DNA of 64,000 nucleotides from Bryobacterales bacterium F-183. GTDB taxonomy: Bacteria; Acidobacteriota; Terriglobia; Bryobacterales; Bryobacteraceae. The translations under genes and the position numbers were made by a program. Below, piece after piece: positions 40,780 through 49,635 of the stretch (position 1 is the stretch's first letter; each line of letters opens with the position of its first letter). The stretch is from assembly GCA_016865505.2 (NCBI GenBank), contig AP025252.1, forward strand, positions 1,612,001 through 1,676,000. The letters run 5' to 3'. The notes beneath the pieces were generated by a model, which searched no databases, was not told the origin of the DNA, and was given only the letters and a program-made list of their open reading frames with translations.

Positions 40780-42606
40780 ATGCGGGTTCTTGGCATATCG
40801 GCGTACTATCACGACAGCGCTGCGGCGTTGATTGAAGACGGCCGGATTGTGCGTGCCGCACAGGAAGAGCGCTTTACCCGCAAGAAGCACGACGCATCTT
40901 TCCCCAAAAATGCCATTGAGTTTTGTACCGATGGGGATTATGCGTCGATTGATTCGGTCGCGTTTTACGATAAACCGTTTTTGAAGTTTGAACGGCTGCT
41001 GGAGACGTACCTGGCGTTTGCGCCCCGGGGATTTGGGTCGTTTCGCACGTCGATGCCGTTGTGGGTCGGGGAGAAGCTGTTTCAGAAACGGAATCTGATA
41101 GCGGGTCTGCGGGGGCTAGATGACGGGAAGGACTGGGAGTCCATCCTGCTGTTCACCGAGCATCACCAGAGCCATGCGGCGAGCGCGTTTTTTGCATCGC
41201 CATTTGAGCGTGCCGCGGTATTGACGCTGGATGGGGTTGGCGAGTGGACGACGACGTCGCTGGCTGTCGGCGATGGAAACATCCTACGGTTCTTGCGCGA
41301 TATTCCGTTTCCACACTCGTTGGGATTGCTGTATTCGGCGTTCACGTACTATGCGGGTTTTAAGGTCAACTCCGGCGAGTACAAACTGATGGGGCTGGCG
41401 CCGTATGGGGAGCCTCGGTTTGCGCAGCAGATCCGTGAGCACCTGATTGATGTGAAGGCGGACGGATCGTTCCGGTTGAACATGCGGTACTTCGATTACT
41501 GCACCGGCTTGAAGATGATCAACGGGCGGTTTGAACGTTTGTTCGGTCAGCCTGCGCGGCGGAGCGATGAAGATCTGACACAGTTCCACATGGATATTGC
41601 CGCGTCGGTGCAGCAGGTGTTGACGGATGTCCTGCTGAAGCTGACGCGGTCGATTGCGCGGGAAACGAAGATGCGGAACCTGTGCCTGGCTGGCGGGGTA
41701 GCGCTGAACTGTGTCGCGAATGGGCAGATCCTGCGCGATGGGCAGTTTGAGAATGTTTGGATCCAGCCTGCGGCCGGGGATGCCGGTGGTGCTTTGGGCG
41801 CGGCGCTGGCGGCGTACTATCAGCATCACGGTGAGCCTCGTGCAGTGTCGGCGCATACGATGCGCGGGAGCTATCTGGGTCCTGCATATGAGCAGACGGA
41901 GATTGAACGGCGGTTGCGCATGGCTGGGGCGCGGTTCACGGTCTGCAAGAGCGATGACGAGTTGCTGGAGAAGTGTTCGTCGTCGATTGCTGAGGGGCAG
42001 GCAGTGGGGTGGTTTCAGGGTGCGATGGAGTTTGGTCCGAGGGCGTTGGGGGCGCGGTCGATATTGGGGGACGCGCGGTCGCCGGGGATGCAGACGACGT
42101 TGAACTTGAAGGTAAAGTTCCGGGAGTCCTTCCGGCCGTTTGCGCCTTCGGTGTTGAAGGAGCGGGCGTCGCAGTGGTTTTCTTTGGATACCGATAGTCC
42201 GTACATGCTGCTGGTGGCGGATGTGCATCCGTCAAAGCGGCGGGAGATGTCGGCAGCCGAGCAGCGGTTGTTTGGGATCGAGAAGTTGAGGGTGCAACGG
42301 TCGTCGATTCCGGCGGTGACGCATGTCGATTATTCGGCGCGGGTGCAGACGGTGGATCGTGAGGCGAACCCGCTGTATCACGGCTTGTTGTCGAAGTTTG
42401 AAGAGAAGACCGGGTGTCCGGTGATTGTGAATACAAGCTTCAATGTACGCGGGGAGCCGATTGTGAATACGCCGGAAGAGGCGTTCCGGTGCTTTATGGG
42501 TACGGAGATTGAGGCTCTGGCGATTGGGCGTTGCTGGTTGCAGAAGTGCGATCAGGATCCGGCGTTGCGGTCTGGTGAGTATCAAAGCGCGTTTGTGCCG
42601 GATTGA
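40780..42606 (+). CDS. NodU/CmcH/TobZ-type O-carbamoyltransferase
   Basis: A 608-residue carbamoyltransferase that makes carbamoyl-adenylate from carbamoyl phosphate and ATP and transfers the carbamoyl group to a hydroxyl of a sugar or natural product. The N-terminal Kae1-like domain has HDSAAALIEDG and the metal-binding HHQSHAASAF; GGVALNCVANG and GPRALGARSILGD mark the adenylation part; VNTSFNVRGEPIV is in the C-terminal YrdC-like half. The acceptor is unknown: no glycosyltransferase, NRPS or PKS gene flanks it. Confidence 0.92.
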   Translation: MRVLGISAYYHDSAAALIEDGRIVRAAQEERFTRKKHDASFPKNAIEFCTDGDYASIDSVAFYDKPFLKFERLLETYLAFAPRGFGSFRTSMPLWVGEKLFQKRNLIAGLRGLDDGKDWESILLFTEHHQSHAASAFFASPFERAAVLTLDGVGEWTTTSLAVGDGNILRFLRDIPFPHSLGLLYSAFTYYAGFKVNSGEYKLMGLAPYGEPRFAQQIREHLIDVKADGSFRLNMRYFDYCTGLKMINGRFERLFGQPARRSDEDLTQFHMDIAASVQQVLTDVLLKLTRSIARETKMRNLCLAGGVALNCVANGQILRDGQFENVWIQPAAGDAGGALGAALAAYYQHHGEPRAVSAHTMRGSYLGPAYEQTEIERRLRMAGARFTVCKSDDELLEKCSSSIAEGQAVGWFQGAMEFGPRALGARSILGDARSPGMQTTLNLKVKFRESFRPFAPSVLKERASQWFSLDTDSPYMLLVADVHPSKRREMSAAEQRLFGIEKLRVQRSSIPAVTHVDYSARVQTVDREANPLYHGLLSKFEEKTGCPVIVNTSFNVRGEPIVNTPEEAFRCFMGTEIEALAIGRCWLQKCDQDPALRSGEYQSAFVPD

Positions 42607-42613
42607 TTGACGG

Positions 42614-42619
42614 TACAAT
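42614..42619 (+). promoter_or_regulatory. TACAAT -10-like box for the tricorn-like gene
   Basis: TACAAT lies 5 bases before the ATG at 42625, the spacing expected for a leaderless transcript. It suggests the peptidase gene has its own promoter just after the carbamoyltransferase stop. Confidence 0.45.
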
Positions 42620-42624
42620 CTTGC

Positions 42625-45600
42625 ATGCGGTTTTTCGCGTTTTCCTGCCTGTTTTTCTGCCTTGTTGTTTCTGCTGCTTCCCCTCGATACTTAACAGATC
42701 CTGCACTTTGTCCCACGCGGCCTGAGTTGGCTTTTGTCGCGGGTGGCGACATTTGGGTGGCTCCGGCATCTGGCGGCGAGGCCCGCTTGCTCGTCGCGCA
42801 TCCGGCGGAGGATCTGCGTCCTTTGTACTCGCCGGATGGGGCGAATTTGGCGTTTCAATCGTCGCGTACTGGCGGGGGCGATATCTATATCCTCACCATC
42901 GCGACTGGGGAGTTGAAGCGGCTGACGTTTGACGATGGGGCGGAGTTTTTGGACGGATGGTCGCGCGATGGGAAGTGGATTTACTTCTCTTCGGGGTCGC
43001 AGGATGTGAATCGCAAGAACGATCTCTTTCGCGTGAAGGCGGAGGGTGGGACGCCGATGGCGTTCAGCGCCGATCGCTTTACCAATGAGTTTCAGGCGGC
43101 GCCTTCTCCGGATGGTACTGCTGTGGCGTTTGCGGCTCGTGGCAATGGAGATCAACAGTGGTGGCGCAATGGGCATAGCCACTTGGATGAGTCCGAGATC
43201 TGGCTGTGGAAGACGGGTGGTGCGTACACGCAGTTGGCGAATCGCAAAGGCCGAAATATGTGGCCGATGTGGAACCCCGATGGCAAGACGCTGTACTTTA
43301 TGTCGGATCGCGGCGGTGCGCAGAATCTGTGGTCGATGACTGTGCCGGCCGGTGTGCCGACGATGAAGCAGTTGACCAAGTTCAGCAAGGGTCGTGTGCT
43401 GTTTCCAACGATTGCTTATGACGGCAAGACGATTGTGTTTGAGCATGAGTTCAGGATCTGGAAGTACGACGTCAAGAGTGGCGAGGCTGCAGCGGTTCCT
43501 TTGACGTTGGCGGGGTCGGGCGCGGGTCCTGCGATGACGCGGATGCCGGTGGCGCAGTTTGGGGATCTGACGCTGTCGCCGGATGGACGGAAGATTACGG
43601 TGACGGGTCGTGGCGAGGTGTTTGCGGCGAGTGCTCGGGACGGTGGCGATGGGTTCCGGGTGACGCGTACGGCGGGTGCGGAACAGCAGGTGGCCTGGGC
43701 ACCGGACTCGTCGAAGATCGCGTATGTGGCGCAGCGGGATGATGCTGTCGCGCATGTGTTTTTGTACGACTTCGGGTCGCGGAAGGAGACGCAACTGACC
43801 GCCGGTCAACAACCGGATGCGGCGCCGCGATTTTCGCCGGATGGGAAGACTCTTTCGTACGTACGGGACCGGGCGGAACTGCATTTGTTGGAACTGGAGT
43901 CCAAGCAGGATCGTGTGTTGGTGAAGGGTTCGTTGTCTGGTGGCGCGGTGTGGTCGCATGACGGGAAGTGGATCGCGTATGTGGCGGCGGGGTCGCAGGG
44001 GTTGCGCAATGTCCATGTGATTCCGGTGGCGGCGAAGGATGCGAGTGAGGCGAAGCAGATCAGCTTTTTGCCGAATACCAACTCGAATTCGATTGTGTGG
44101 CATCCGGATGGGAAGGCGCTGTACTTTGTGACGGGGCAGCGGACAGAGTCCCCGCAGATTGCGAAGATCGATCTGGTGCCGGTGCCTCCGACGTTTGCGG
44201 AGACGCGGTTTGAGGAGTTGTTTAAGGCTGCTCCGGAAGCTCCAGCGGCGAGGGGTAATGCTGCGAAGCCTGCGCCGAAGCCCGTGGAGATCGTGTTTGA
44301 AGGCATTCGCGAGCGGTTGACGTTCTTGCCGGTGGGGTTGGATGTGTTCGCGCCGCAGATTAGTCCGGATGGACGTACGCTGCTGTTTACGACGCAGGTG
44401 GCGGGGCAGGCGAATTTGTACACGTATCCGCTGGAGACTGGTGCGGCCGCACGAGGTCCGCGGACGGCGCGGCAGTTGACGTCAACGCCGGGGAACAAGA
44501 GCGGTGCGACTTTTACGCCGGATGGCCGCGAGGTGATGTATCTCGAAGGTGGCCGCGTGCAGATCATACCGCTCGATACGCGAGTGGCGCGGGCGGTGAA
44601 TGTGAATGCGGAGACCGATGTCGATTTTCAGAAAGAGAAGATCGCGGTGTTTGAGCAGGCGTGGGCAGGGCAGCGCGATGGATTCTACGATCCCAAGATG
44701 CACGGGGTGGATTGGAAGGCCGTGCATGCGACGTACAAGCCTTTGGTGGAGGCTGCAACGAGCCGCGATGAACTGTACCGATTGCTGCGGTTGATGGTGG
44801 GCGAGTTGAATGCGTCCCATTCGGGGATCACGGCGCCGCCTGCTGCTGGCGCGGGTGGTCCGGGAGGCCCTCGGGGTACGGTGGGGCAGTTGGGTGTGCG
44901 GTTTGATCGCGAGGCTGCGGAATCGGCCGGGAAGTTGAAGATCAGCGAGGTGCTGCCGCAGTCTCCGGCTGCGTTGGCGAAGTTGCAGGTAGGCGATGAG
45001 ATTACAGCCGTTGATGGCGAGCCGGTTTCTGCGGCGGTGAACTTTGACGAGCAGATGCTGTACAAGATCGGGCGGCGTGTGTCGCTGACGGTGAACGGGA
45101 GCCGCGAGGTGACGGTGCAGCCGGTGGGTTCTGTGGCTGATCTGATGTATCGCAAATGGGTGGAAGAGAATCGCGCGTATGTCCACAAGGTGAGCGGTGG
45201 GAAGCTTGGGTACGTGCATATCCGCGATATGTCGGATACGGCGTTGAAGCAGTTGTATTTTGATCTGGACGCTGAGAATCGCGCCAAGAGCGGCGTGGTG
45301 ATTGATATCCGCAATAACAATGGCGGGTTTGTGAATGCGTACGCGCTCGATGTGTTTACGCGGCGGGGGTACATGACGATGACGAGCCGTGGGGCTCCGC
45401 CGTCGCCGGCGCGTACGAGTTTGGGACAGAGGTCGCTGGAGTTGCCTACGATTCTGGTCGTGAATCAGCATTCGCTGTCGGATGCCGAGGATTTTACGGA
45501 AGGCTACCGGACGTTGAAGCTGGGTAAGGTTGTGGGTGAGCCGACGTCGGGGTGGATCATTTATACGGGCGCGATGGAGTTGGTGGACGGATCGTCGATG

Positions 45601-45762
45601 CGGATGCCGGGTACGTTGATTACTGGTGCGGATGGGAAGAATATGGAGTTGAATCCGCGGCCTGTGGATGTGCCGGTGACGCGTCCGATTGGGGAGACGT
45701 ACACGGGGAAGGATTCGCAGTTGGACGTCGCGGTGAAGGAGTTGTTGGCGGGGGTGAAATGA
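42625..45762 (+). CDS. Exported tricorn-like S41 peptidase
   Basis: A 1045-residue exported protein (signal MRFFAFSCLFFCLVVSAAS). Residues about 25-540 are WD40/TolB-like propeller repeats (YSPDGANLAF, WSRDGKWIYF, WNPDGKTLYF and others). A tricorn core, a PDZ domain (about 760-850, VLPQSPAALAKLQVGDEIT) and an S41 peptidase domain follow, with IDIRNNNGGF and the nucleophile Ser in NQHSLSDAEDFTEGYR. Such enzymes degrade peptides in the periplasm. The start ATG 42625 fits the signal peptide; an in-frame TTG at 42607 is less likely. Its last 23 codons recur at 46152-46226 as a remnant. Confidence 0.9.
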   Translation: MRFFAFSCLFFCLVVSAASPRYLTDPALCPTRPELAFVAGGDIWVAPASGGEARLLVAHPAEDLRPLYSPDGANLAFQSSRTGGGDIYILTIATGELKRLTFDDGAEFLDGWSRDGKWIYFSSGSQDVNRKNDLFRVKAEGGTPMAFSADRFTNEFQAAPSPDGTAVAFAARGNGDQQWWRNGHSHLDESEIWLWKTGGAYTQLANRKGRNMWPMWNPDGKTLYFMSDRGGAQNLWSMTVPAGVPTMKQLTKFSKGRVLFPTIAYDGKTIVFEHEFRIWKYDVKSGEAAAVPLTLAGSGAGPAMTRMPVAQFGDLTLSPDGRKITVTGRGEVFAASARDGGDGFRVTRTAGAEQQVAWAPDSSKIAYVAQRDDAVAHVFLYDFGSRKETQLTAGQQPDAAPRFSPDGKTLSYVRDRAELHLLELESKQDRVLVKGSLSGGAVWSHDGKWIAYVAAGSQGLRNVHVIPVAAKDASEAKQISFLPNTNSNSIVWHPDGKALYFVTGQRTESPQIAKIDLVPVPPTFAETRFEELFKAAPEAPAARGNAAKPAPKPVEIVFEGIRERLTFLPVGLDVFAPQISPDGRTLLFTTQVAGQANLYTYPLETGAAARGPRTARQLTSTPGNKSGATFTPDGREVMYLEGGRVQIIPLDTRVARAVNVNAETDVDFQKEKIAVFEQAWAGQRDGFYDPKMHGVDWKAVHATYKPLVEAATSRDELYRLLRLMVGELNASHSGITAPPAAGAGGPGGPRGTVGQLGVRFDREAAESAGKLKISEVLPQSPAALAKLQVGDEITAVDGEPVSAAVNFDEQMLYKIGRRVSLTVNGSREVTVQPVGSVADLMYRKWVEENRAYVHKVSGGKLGYVHIRDMSDTALKQLYFDLDAENRAKSGVVIDIRNNNGGFVNAYALDVFTRRGYMTMTSRGAPPSPARTSLGQRSLELPTILVVNQHSLSDAEDFTEGYRTLKLGKVVGEPTSGWIIYTGAMELVDGSSMRMPGTLITGADGKNMELNPRPVDVPVTRPIGETYTGKDSQLDVAVKELLAGVK

Positions 45763-46103
45763 TACTTGCTGGGTTGCTCTTTGTGACGGTGTTGAATGCA
45801 GCGGCCGCCGACATCTGCGTTGCAGTGGTCGATCCAACGGCTGCCGCGATACCCGACGCGGACGTCAAAGTCGTCACAGTGAAGGACGGCAAGGCGAAGA
45901 CAGCCAGGACGGACATCAACGGTAAGGTTTGCGTTACGCGCCTCAGTTACGAGAAGTATTTCGTTGAAGTCCGCAAGGAAGGCTTTATTCCGATGCGATA
46001 TGAGGTACATACTCGAAAGAAGATCGTGGTCACCTTGCCGTTTACGATGCTGATTGATCCTTCCATCTTTGAAGATATGAAGCCGGGCCGGCTGTATCTG
46101 TGA
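45759..46103 (+). CDS. Small exported carboxypeptidase-regulatory-like (CarboxypepD_reg) protein
   Basis: A 114-residue exported protein (signal about MILAGLLFVTVLNAAAA) with one transthyretin-like carboxypeptidase-regulatory domain: CVAVVDPTAAAIPDADVKV, TDINGKVCV, FVEVRKEGF. This domain is usually the N-terminal part of TonB receptors; here it stands alone. The ATG overlaps the tricorn stop (ATGA), so they are coupled. Confidence 0.75.
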   Translation: MILAGLLFVTVLNAAAADICVAVVDPTAAAIPDADVKVVTVKDGKAKTARTDINGKVCVTRLSYEKYFVEVRKEGFIPMRYEVHTRKKIVVTLPFTMLIDPSIFEDMKPGRLYL

Positions 46104-46151
46104 GAGATTTCGTCACATGAAGCAGTCCGCACTCGAGCGAGCGACGGCTCC

Positions 46152-46226
46152 GATTGGGAGATGTATACAGACAAGGATTCGCAGTTGGATGTCGCGGTGA
46201 AGGAGTTGTTGGCGGGGTTGAAGTAG
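46152..46226 (+). pseudogene. 3' remnant of a second tricorn-like gene
   Basis: The sequence reads MYTDKDSQLDVAVKELLAGLK then TAG, matching the last residues of the 42625-45762 gene (ETYTGKDSQLDVAVKELLAG, then VK) with near-identical DNA and mostly synonymous changes. Upstream similarity continues to about 46140 with one base missing. No start or body remains. Confidence 0.75.
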
Positions 46227-46259
46227 AAACAACCGATTGGGGCACGGGATCTAAGTTCC

Positions 46260-48338
46260 GTGCCAAAGCCTAAGGATCGTACGACGCCCAAGGAAACGCT
46301 CGGGAACGCGGGAGAACTGCATCAGCGTTCGGAAACCGCGCTGACTGACAATCATGGTCACCCGCTTTCTGATAATCAGAATTCGTTGAAGGCGGGGGCT
46401 CGCGGGCCTACGCTGCTCGAAGATTTCTTTCTTCGGGAAAAGATCTTCCACTTTGACCATGAGCGGATTCCGGAGCGGATTGTGCATGCTCGCGGGTCTG
46501 CGGCGCATGGCGAGTTTGTTTGTACGAAGGCGATTCCGCAGTATACAAAGGCTTCGATCTTTCAGAAAAAGGGTGCGAGTTGCCCCGTTTTCGTTCGGTT
46601 TTCTACTGTGGCTGGCGGTGCGGGGTCTGTCGATACGCCTCGCGATGTGCGCGGGTTTGCCACCAAGTTCTATACGCCGACCGGCAATTGGGACCTCGTA
46701 GGCAACAACATCCCGGTGTTCTTTATTCAGGATGCGCTGAAGTTTCCCGATCTTGTGCATAGCGTGAAGATGGAGGCCGATCGCGGGTATCCGCAGGCCG
46801 CGTCGGCACACGATACGTTTTGGGACTTTATTGGCCTTATGCCTGAGTCCATGCACATGATTATGTGGGCGATGTCGGACCGCACGATTCCGCGTACGTT
46901 CCGCAATATCGAGGGCTTTGGGGTGCATACGTTCCGGTTTGTGAATGCGAGTGGCGAGGGACGGTTTGTGAAGTTCCACTGGCGTCCGGTGTTGGGCCTG
47001 GAGTCGACGGTGTGGGATGAGGCGGTGAAGATCGCTGGTGCGGACCCGGACTTTCATCGGCGGGATTTGTATGAAGCCATTGAGCGCGGTGATTTTCCGC
47101 AGTGGGACCTTGGCATACAGGTGTTTGATGAGGCTTGGGCGTCGAAGCAGCCGTACGATGTTTTGGATGCGACGAAGCTGATTCCGGAAGAGGAGATTCC
47201 GCTGGAGATCGTGGGGCGGTTGACCCTGAATCGCAACCCGAGCAATTTCTTTGCGGAGACCGAGCAGTCGGCGTTTTTGCCGAGCAATGTGATTCCGGGC
47301 ATCGACTTTAGCAATGATCCGCTGCTGCAGGGGCGGCTGTTTTCTTACCTCGATACGCAGAAGTCACGGCTGGGGACGACGAACTTTCATCAGATTCCGA
47401 TCAATGCTCCGAAGTGCCCGTTCCATAACTTTCAGCGTGACGGCATGATGCAGACGATGGTGCCGTCGGGTCGGGCGAATTACGAGCCGAATAGCTTGGC
47501 GGAGGCCGGTGAGGAGGGTGGTCCTCGGGCTTCGCGCGAGGTTGGGTTTACGACGTTTGCGGAAAATGGTGAACGCAATCAGCCGGAAGAGAAGTTGCGG
47601 ATACGGCCGGAGTTGTTTTCTGATCATTACAGCCAGGCGCGGTTGTTTTATCGCTCGCAGACGTCGAATGAGCAGGCGCACATGGCGTCCGCGCTGGTGT
47701 TTGAGCTGTCGAAGGTGACGCTGGAGCATGTGCGGGTACGCGTGGTGTCGCGACTGCGGAATATCGATGAGGATTTGGCGTCGCGCGTCGCGAAGGGGTT
47801 GGCGTTGCCGCTTCCGGCCAAGGCCGAGGCGGCGAAAGAGCCGATTGATATGAAGCCGTCGGACGCGCTTTCGATCCAGAAGAAGGCGAAGGCGACGATG
47901 AAGGGTCGCAAGGTGGGGCTGTTGTTTTCGGAAGGGTCGGATCGCGCAACGATTGATGAATTGAAGGCGGCGATTGAGAAGGCTGGAGGTGCGGTGTTCC
48001 TGGTCGCCCCGAAGGTTGGCGCGCTGCCGATGAAGGGCGGGCAGCCGTTGAAGGCGGATGGTCAGCTGGCGGGGTCGCCGTCGGTGGTGTTTGACGCGGT
48101 GGCGTCGGTGTTAGCCCCTGCGGAGGCACAGCGGCTGACCAAGGATGGGGCCGCTGTGCAGTGGTTTATGGATGCCTACGCGCATTGCAAGACCATCGCG
48201 CATTGCGACGGTACCAAGGTGTTGCTCGAGAAGGCGCACGTCGAGAAAGACGAAGGCGTTGTGCACCATTCTGAGCTTGTCAAGGTTGGTACGAAGCGGC
48301 ACTGGGCTCGAGAGCCGAAGGTCCGCGATTTGGCGTAG
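46260..48338 (+). CDS. katE: Large-subunit (HPII/KatE-type) catalase
   Basis: A 692-residue monofunctional haem catalase. The distal His is in RIVHARGSAAHG, the Asn in FFIQDALKFPD region, and the proximal Tyr in GRLFSYLDTQKSRLG. Residues about 555-690 form the DJ-1/PfpI-like C-terminal domain typical of large-subunit catalases (GRKVGLLFSEGSD, then WFMDAYAHCKTIAHC). The start is GTG 46260. Large catalases protect stationary-phase cells from hydrogen peroxide. It is convergent with the cytochrome gene, separated by 2 bases. Confidence 0.95.
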   Translation: MPKPKDRTTPKETLGNAGELHQRSETALTDNHGHPLSDNQNSLKAGARGPTLLEDFFLREKIFHFDHERIPERIVHARGSAAHGEFVCTKAIPQYTKASIFQKKGASCPVFVRFSTVAGGAGSVDTPRDVRGFATKFYTPTGNWDLVGNNIPVFFIQDALKFPDLVHSVKMEADRGYPQAASAHDTFWDFIGLMPESMHMIMWAMSDRTIPRTFRNIEGFGVHTFRFVNASGEGRFVKFHWRPVLGLESTVWDEAVKIAGADPDFHRRDLYEAIERGDFPQWDLGIQVFDEAWASKQPYDVLDATKLIPEEEIPLEIVGRLTLNRNPSNFFAETEQSAFLPSNVIPGIDFSNDPLLQGRLFSYLDTQKSRLGTTNFHQIPINAPKCPFHNFQRDGMMQTMVPSGRANYEPNSLAEAGEEGGPRASREVGFTTFAENGERNQPEEKLRIRPELFSDHYSQARLFYRSQTSNEQAHMASALVFELSKVTLEHVRVRVVSRLRNIDEDLASRVAKGLALPLPAKAEAAKEPIDMKPSDALSIQKKAKATMKGRKVGLLFSEGSDRATIDELKAAIEKAGGAVFLVAPKVGALPMKGGQPLKADGQLAGSPSVVFDAVASVLAPAEAQRLTKDGAAVQWFMDAYAHCKTIAHCDGTKVLLEKAHVEKDEGVVHHSELVKVGTKRHWAREPKVRDLA

Positions 48339-48340
48339 CG

Positions 48341-49615
48341 CTAGGGCTGCGCTGGGATCACGTAGTCGAAGAAGGCGAAGAGCATTTCATCGGTGCTTTG
48401 ATCGCCCCAGGGTACTTCGCGCTTGGGGTCCGGATTGTAGCGATTGTTGGGCGAGTTGTCGTACCAGGCGGTGACTCGTAGCTGATCGCCTTTGCGAACG
48501 GTTACCCAATCCTTCGGCTGGTACTTGAGCTGCCAGTTGAAGTCATAGGCCGGGACGTCGAGGAGGACCTTGGGGTCCTGGCCGGCGCGGAGGAGTTCCA
48601 CGCGCATCGCCTTGCCGCGGAGGTGCATGTGGGGTCCGAAGGCGCCGATCTTGGTGTCGCGCGGTACGGTAACCAGGGCTGTGACGGGGTGGTTCGGCTC
48701 GCCGGGCGGGATGCGCAACGTGGTGTTGATGACCGCGTCGTTGATGACTCGTTCTGTTGGGGGCGTCTTTGCAAACACGATGCCCACGCGGGTGCGATCG
48801 GTGGCGGGCTTGCCGTTGGGCGTGTAGTGCATCTGGAACAGCATGTGGCTGCCTGCTTTGACGAAGCGGCCTTGTCCCGGCTCTGCGATGTACGGGTCGC
48901 CGTTGGGTACGTAGTCGCCGATCATCTCTGCAGCGCCGAGGCCGACACCGATGGCGAAGCTTCCTTTGTCGGATTGCGGCGGGAGCTTTTCGGGCCTGAT
49001 TTCCGGACGCGAGGTAACGCCGCCAGGCTGTAGCGTGGGGCGGAACTTGGAGCCGGGGGCGCGGGCGAAGATCAGGGCGTGGTGTACGTGTTCGCGCGAA
49101 CCCGGGATGACTTGTAGCTTTTCAATCCACTTGTCTTCGGTGAGCTTCATGTCGGCGGCGAACCAGGTGTAGTCGACGACGCCGTCTTTGGGAATGGGGA
49201 AGTCTGCGGGGATTTCAACAATGAGGTCCGGCTTGCCGATGCGCCAGCCTTGATCAAAAGCAAGGGCTTTGGGGGCTTTGGCGGGGTCGCCTTCTACGGC
49301 TCCGGTGTCCACCCACTTGGTGATGGTTTCGATTTCCTTGTCGTTGAGTCGCGAATCGTTTTGAAATTCACCATGGGCCGGGTTGGCGAACCATGGCGGC
49401 ATTTTGCGGGCGACGACGGCAGCGCGAATGGCTTTGGCCCAGGGTCGCGTGTCTTTATAAGTGAGCATCGAGAACGGCGCGGGTTCGCCGGGGCGGTGGC
49501 AGCCCTGGCAGTGCTTTCGAAGCACGGGCGTGACGTCCTTATGAAATTCAACTTGTGCGGCGGCCAAGAGGGCTCCGGGCAAGCACAGCATGAGGGTGCC
49601 GGAAAGGGAAAACAT
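48341..49615 (-). CDS. Exported cytochrome c / PHM-like monooxygenase-fold protein
   Basis: A 424-residue exported protein (signal MFSLSGTLMLCLPGALLAAA). An N-terminal cytochrome c domain has CQGCH near residue 38, with an axial Met likely in ARKMPPWF. The rest resembles the peptidylglycine alpha-hydroxylating monooxygenase fold: HVHHALIF, MHYTPNGK and FGPHMHLRGKAM carry candidate copper-binding His/Met. Acidobacteria have many such fusions with unknown substrate. It follows lepA by 20 bases on the same strand. Confidence 0.8.
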   Translation of the reverse strand: MFSLSGTLMLCLPGALLAAAQVEFHKDVTPVLRKHCQGCHRPGEPAPFSMLTYKDTRPWAKAIRAAVVARKMPPWFANPAHGEFQNDSRLNDKEIETITKWVDTGAVEGDPAKAPKALAFDQGWRIGKPDLIVEIPADFPIPKDGVVDYTWFAADMKLTEDKWIEKLQVIPGSREHVHHALIFARAPGSKFRPTLQPGGVTSRPEIRPEKLPPQSDKGSFAIGVGLGAAEMIGDYVPNGDPYIAEPGQGRFVKAGSHMLFQMHYTPNGKPATDRTRVGIVFAKTPPTERVINDAVINTTLRIPPGEPNHPVTALVTVPRDTKIGAFGPHMHLRGKAMRVELLRAGQDPKVLLDVPAYDFNWQLKYQPKDWVTVRKGDQLRVTAWYDNSPNNRYNPDPKREVPWGDQSTDEMLFAFFDYVIPAQP

Positions 49616-49635
49616 CGCCCTTTATTGCAGCACAA

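Noticed and set aside
44482-45837. A long minus-strand frame opposite the tricorn-like gene
   Set aside because: Low-complexity basic translation without homology; the plus-strand frame has signal, PDZ and S41 motifs.
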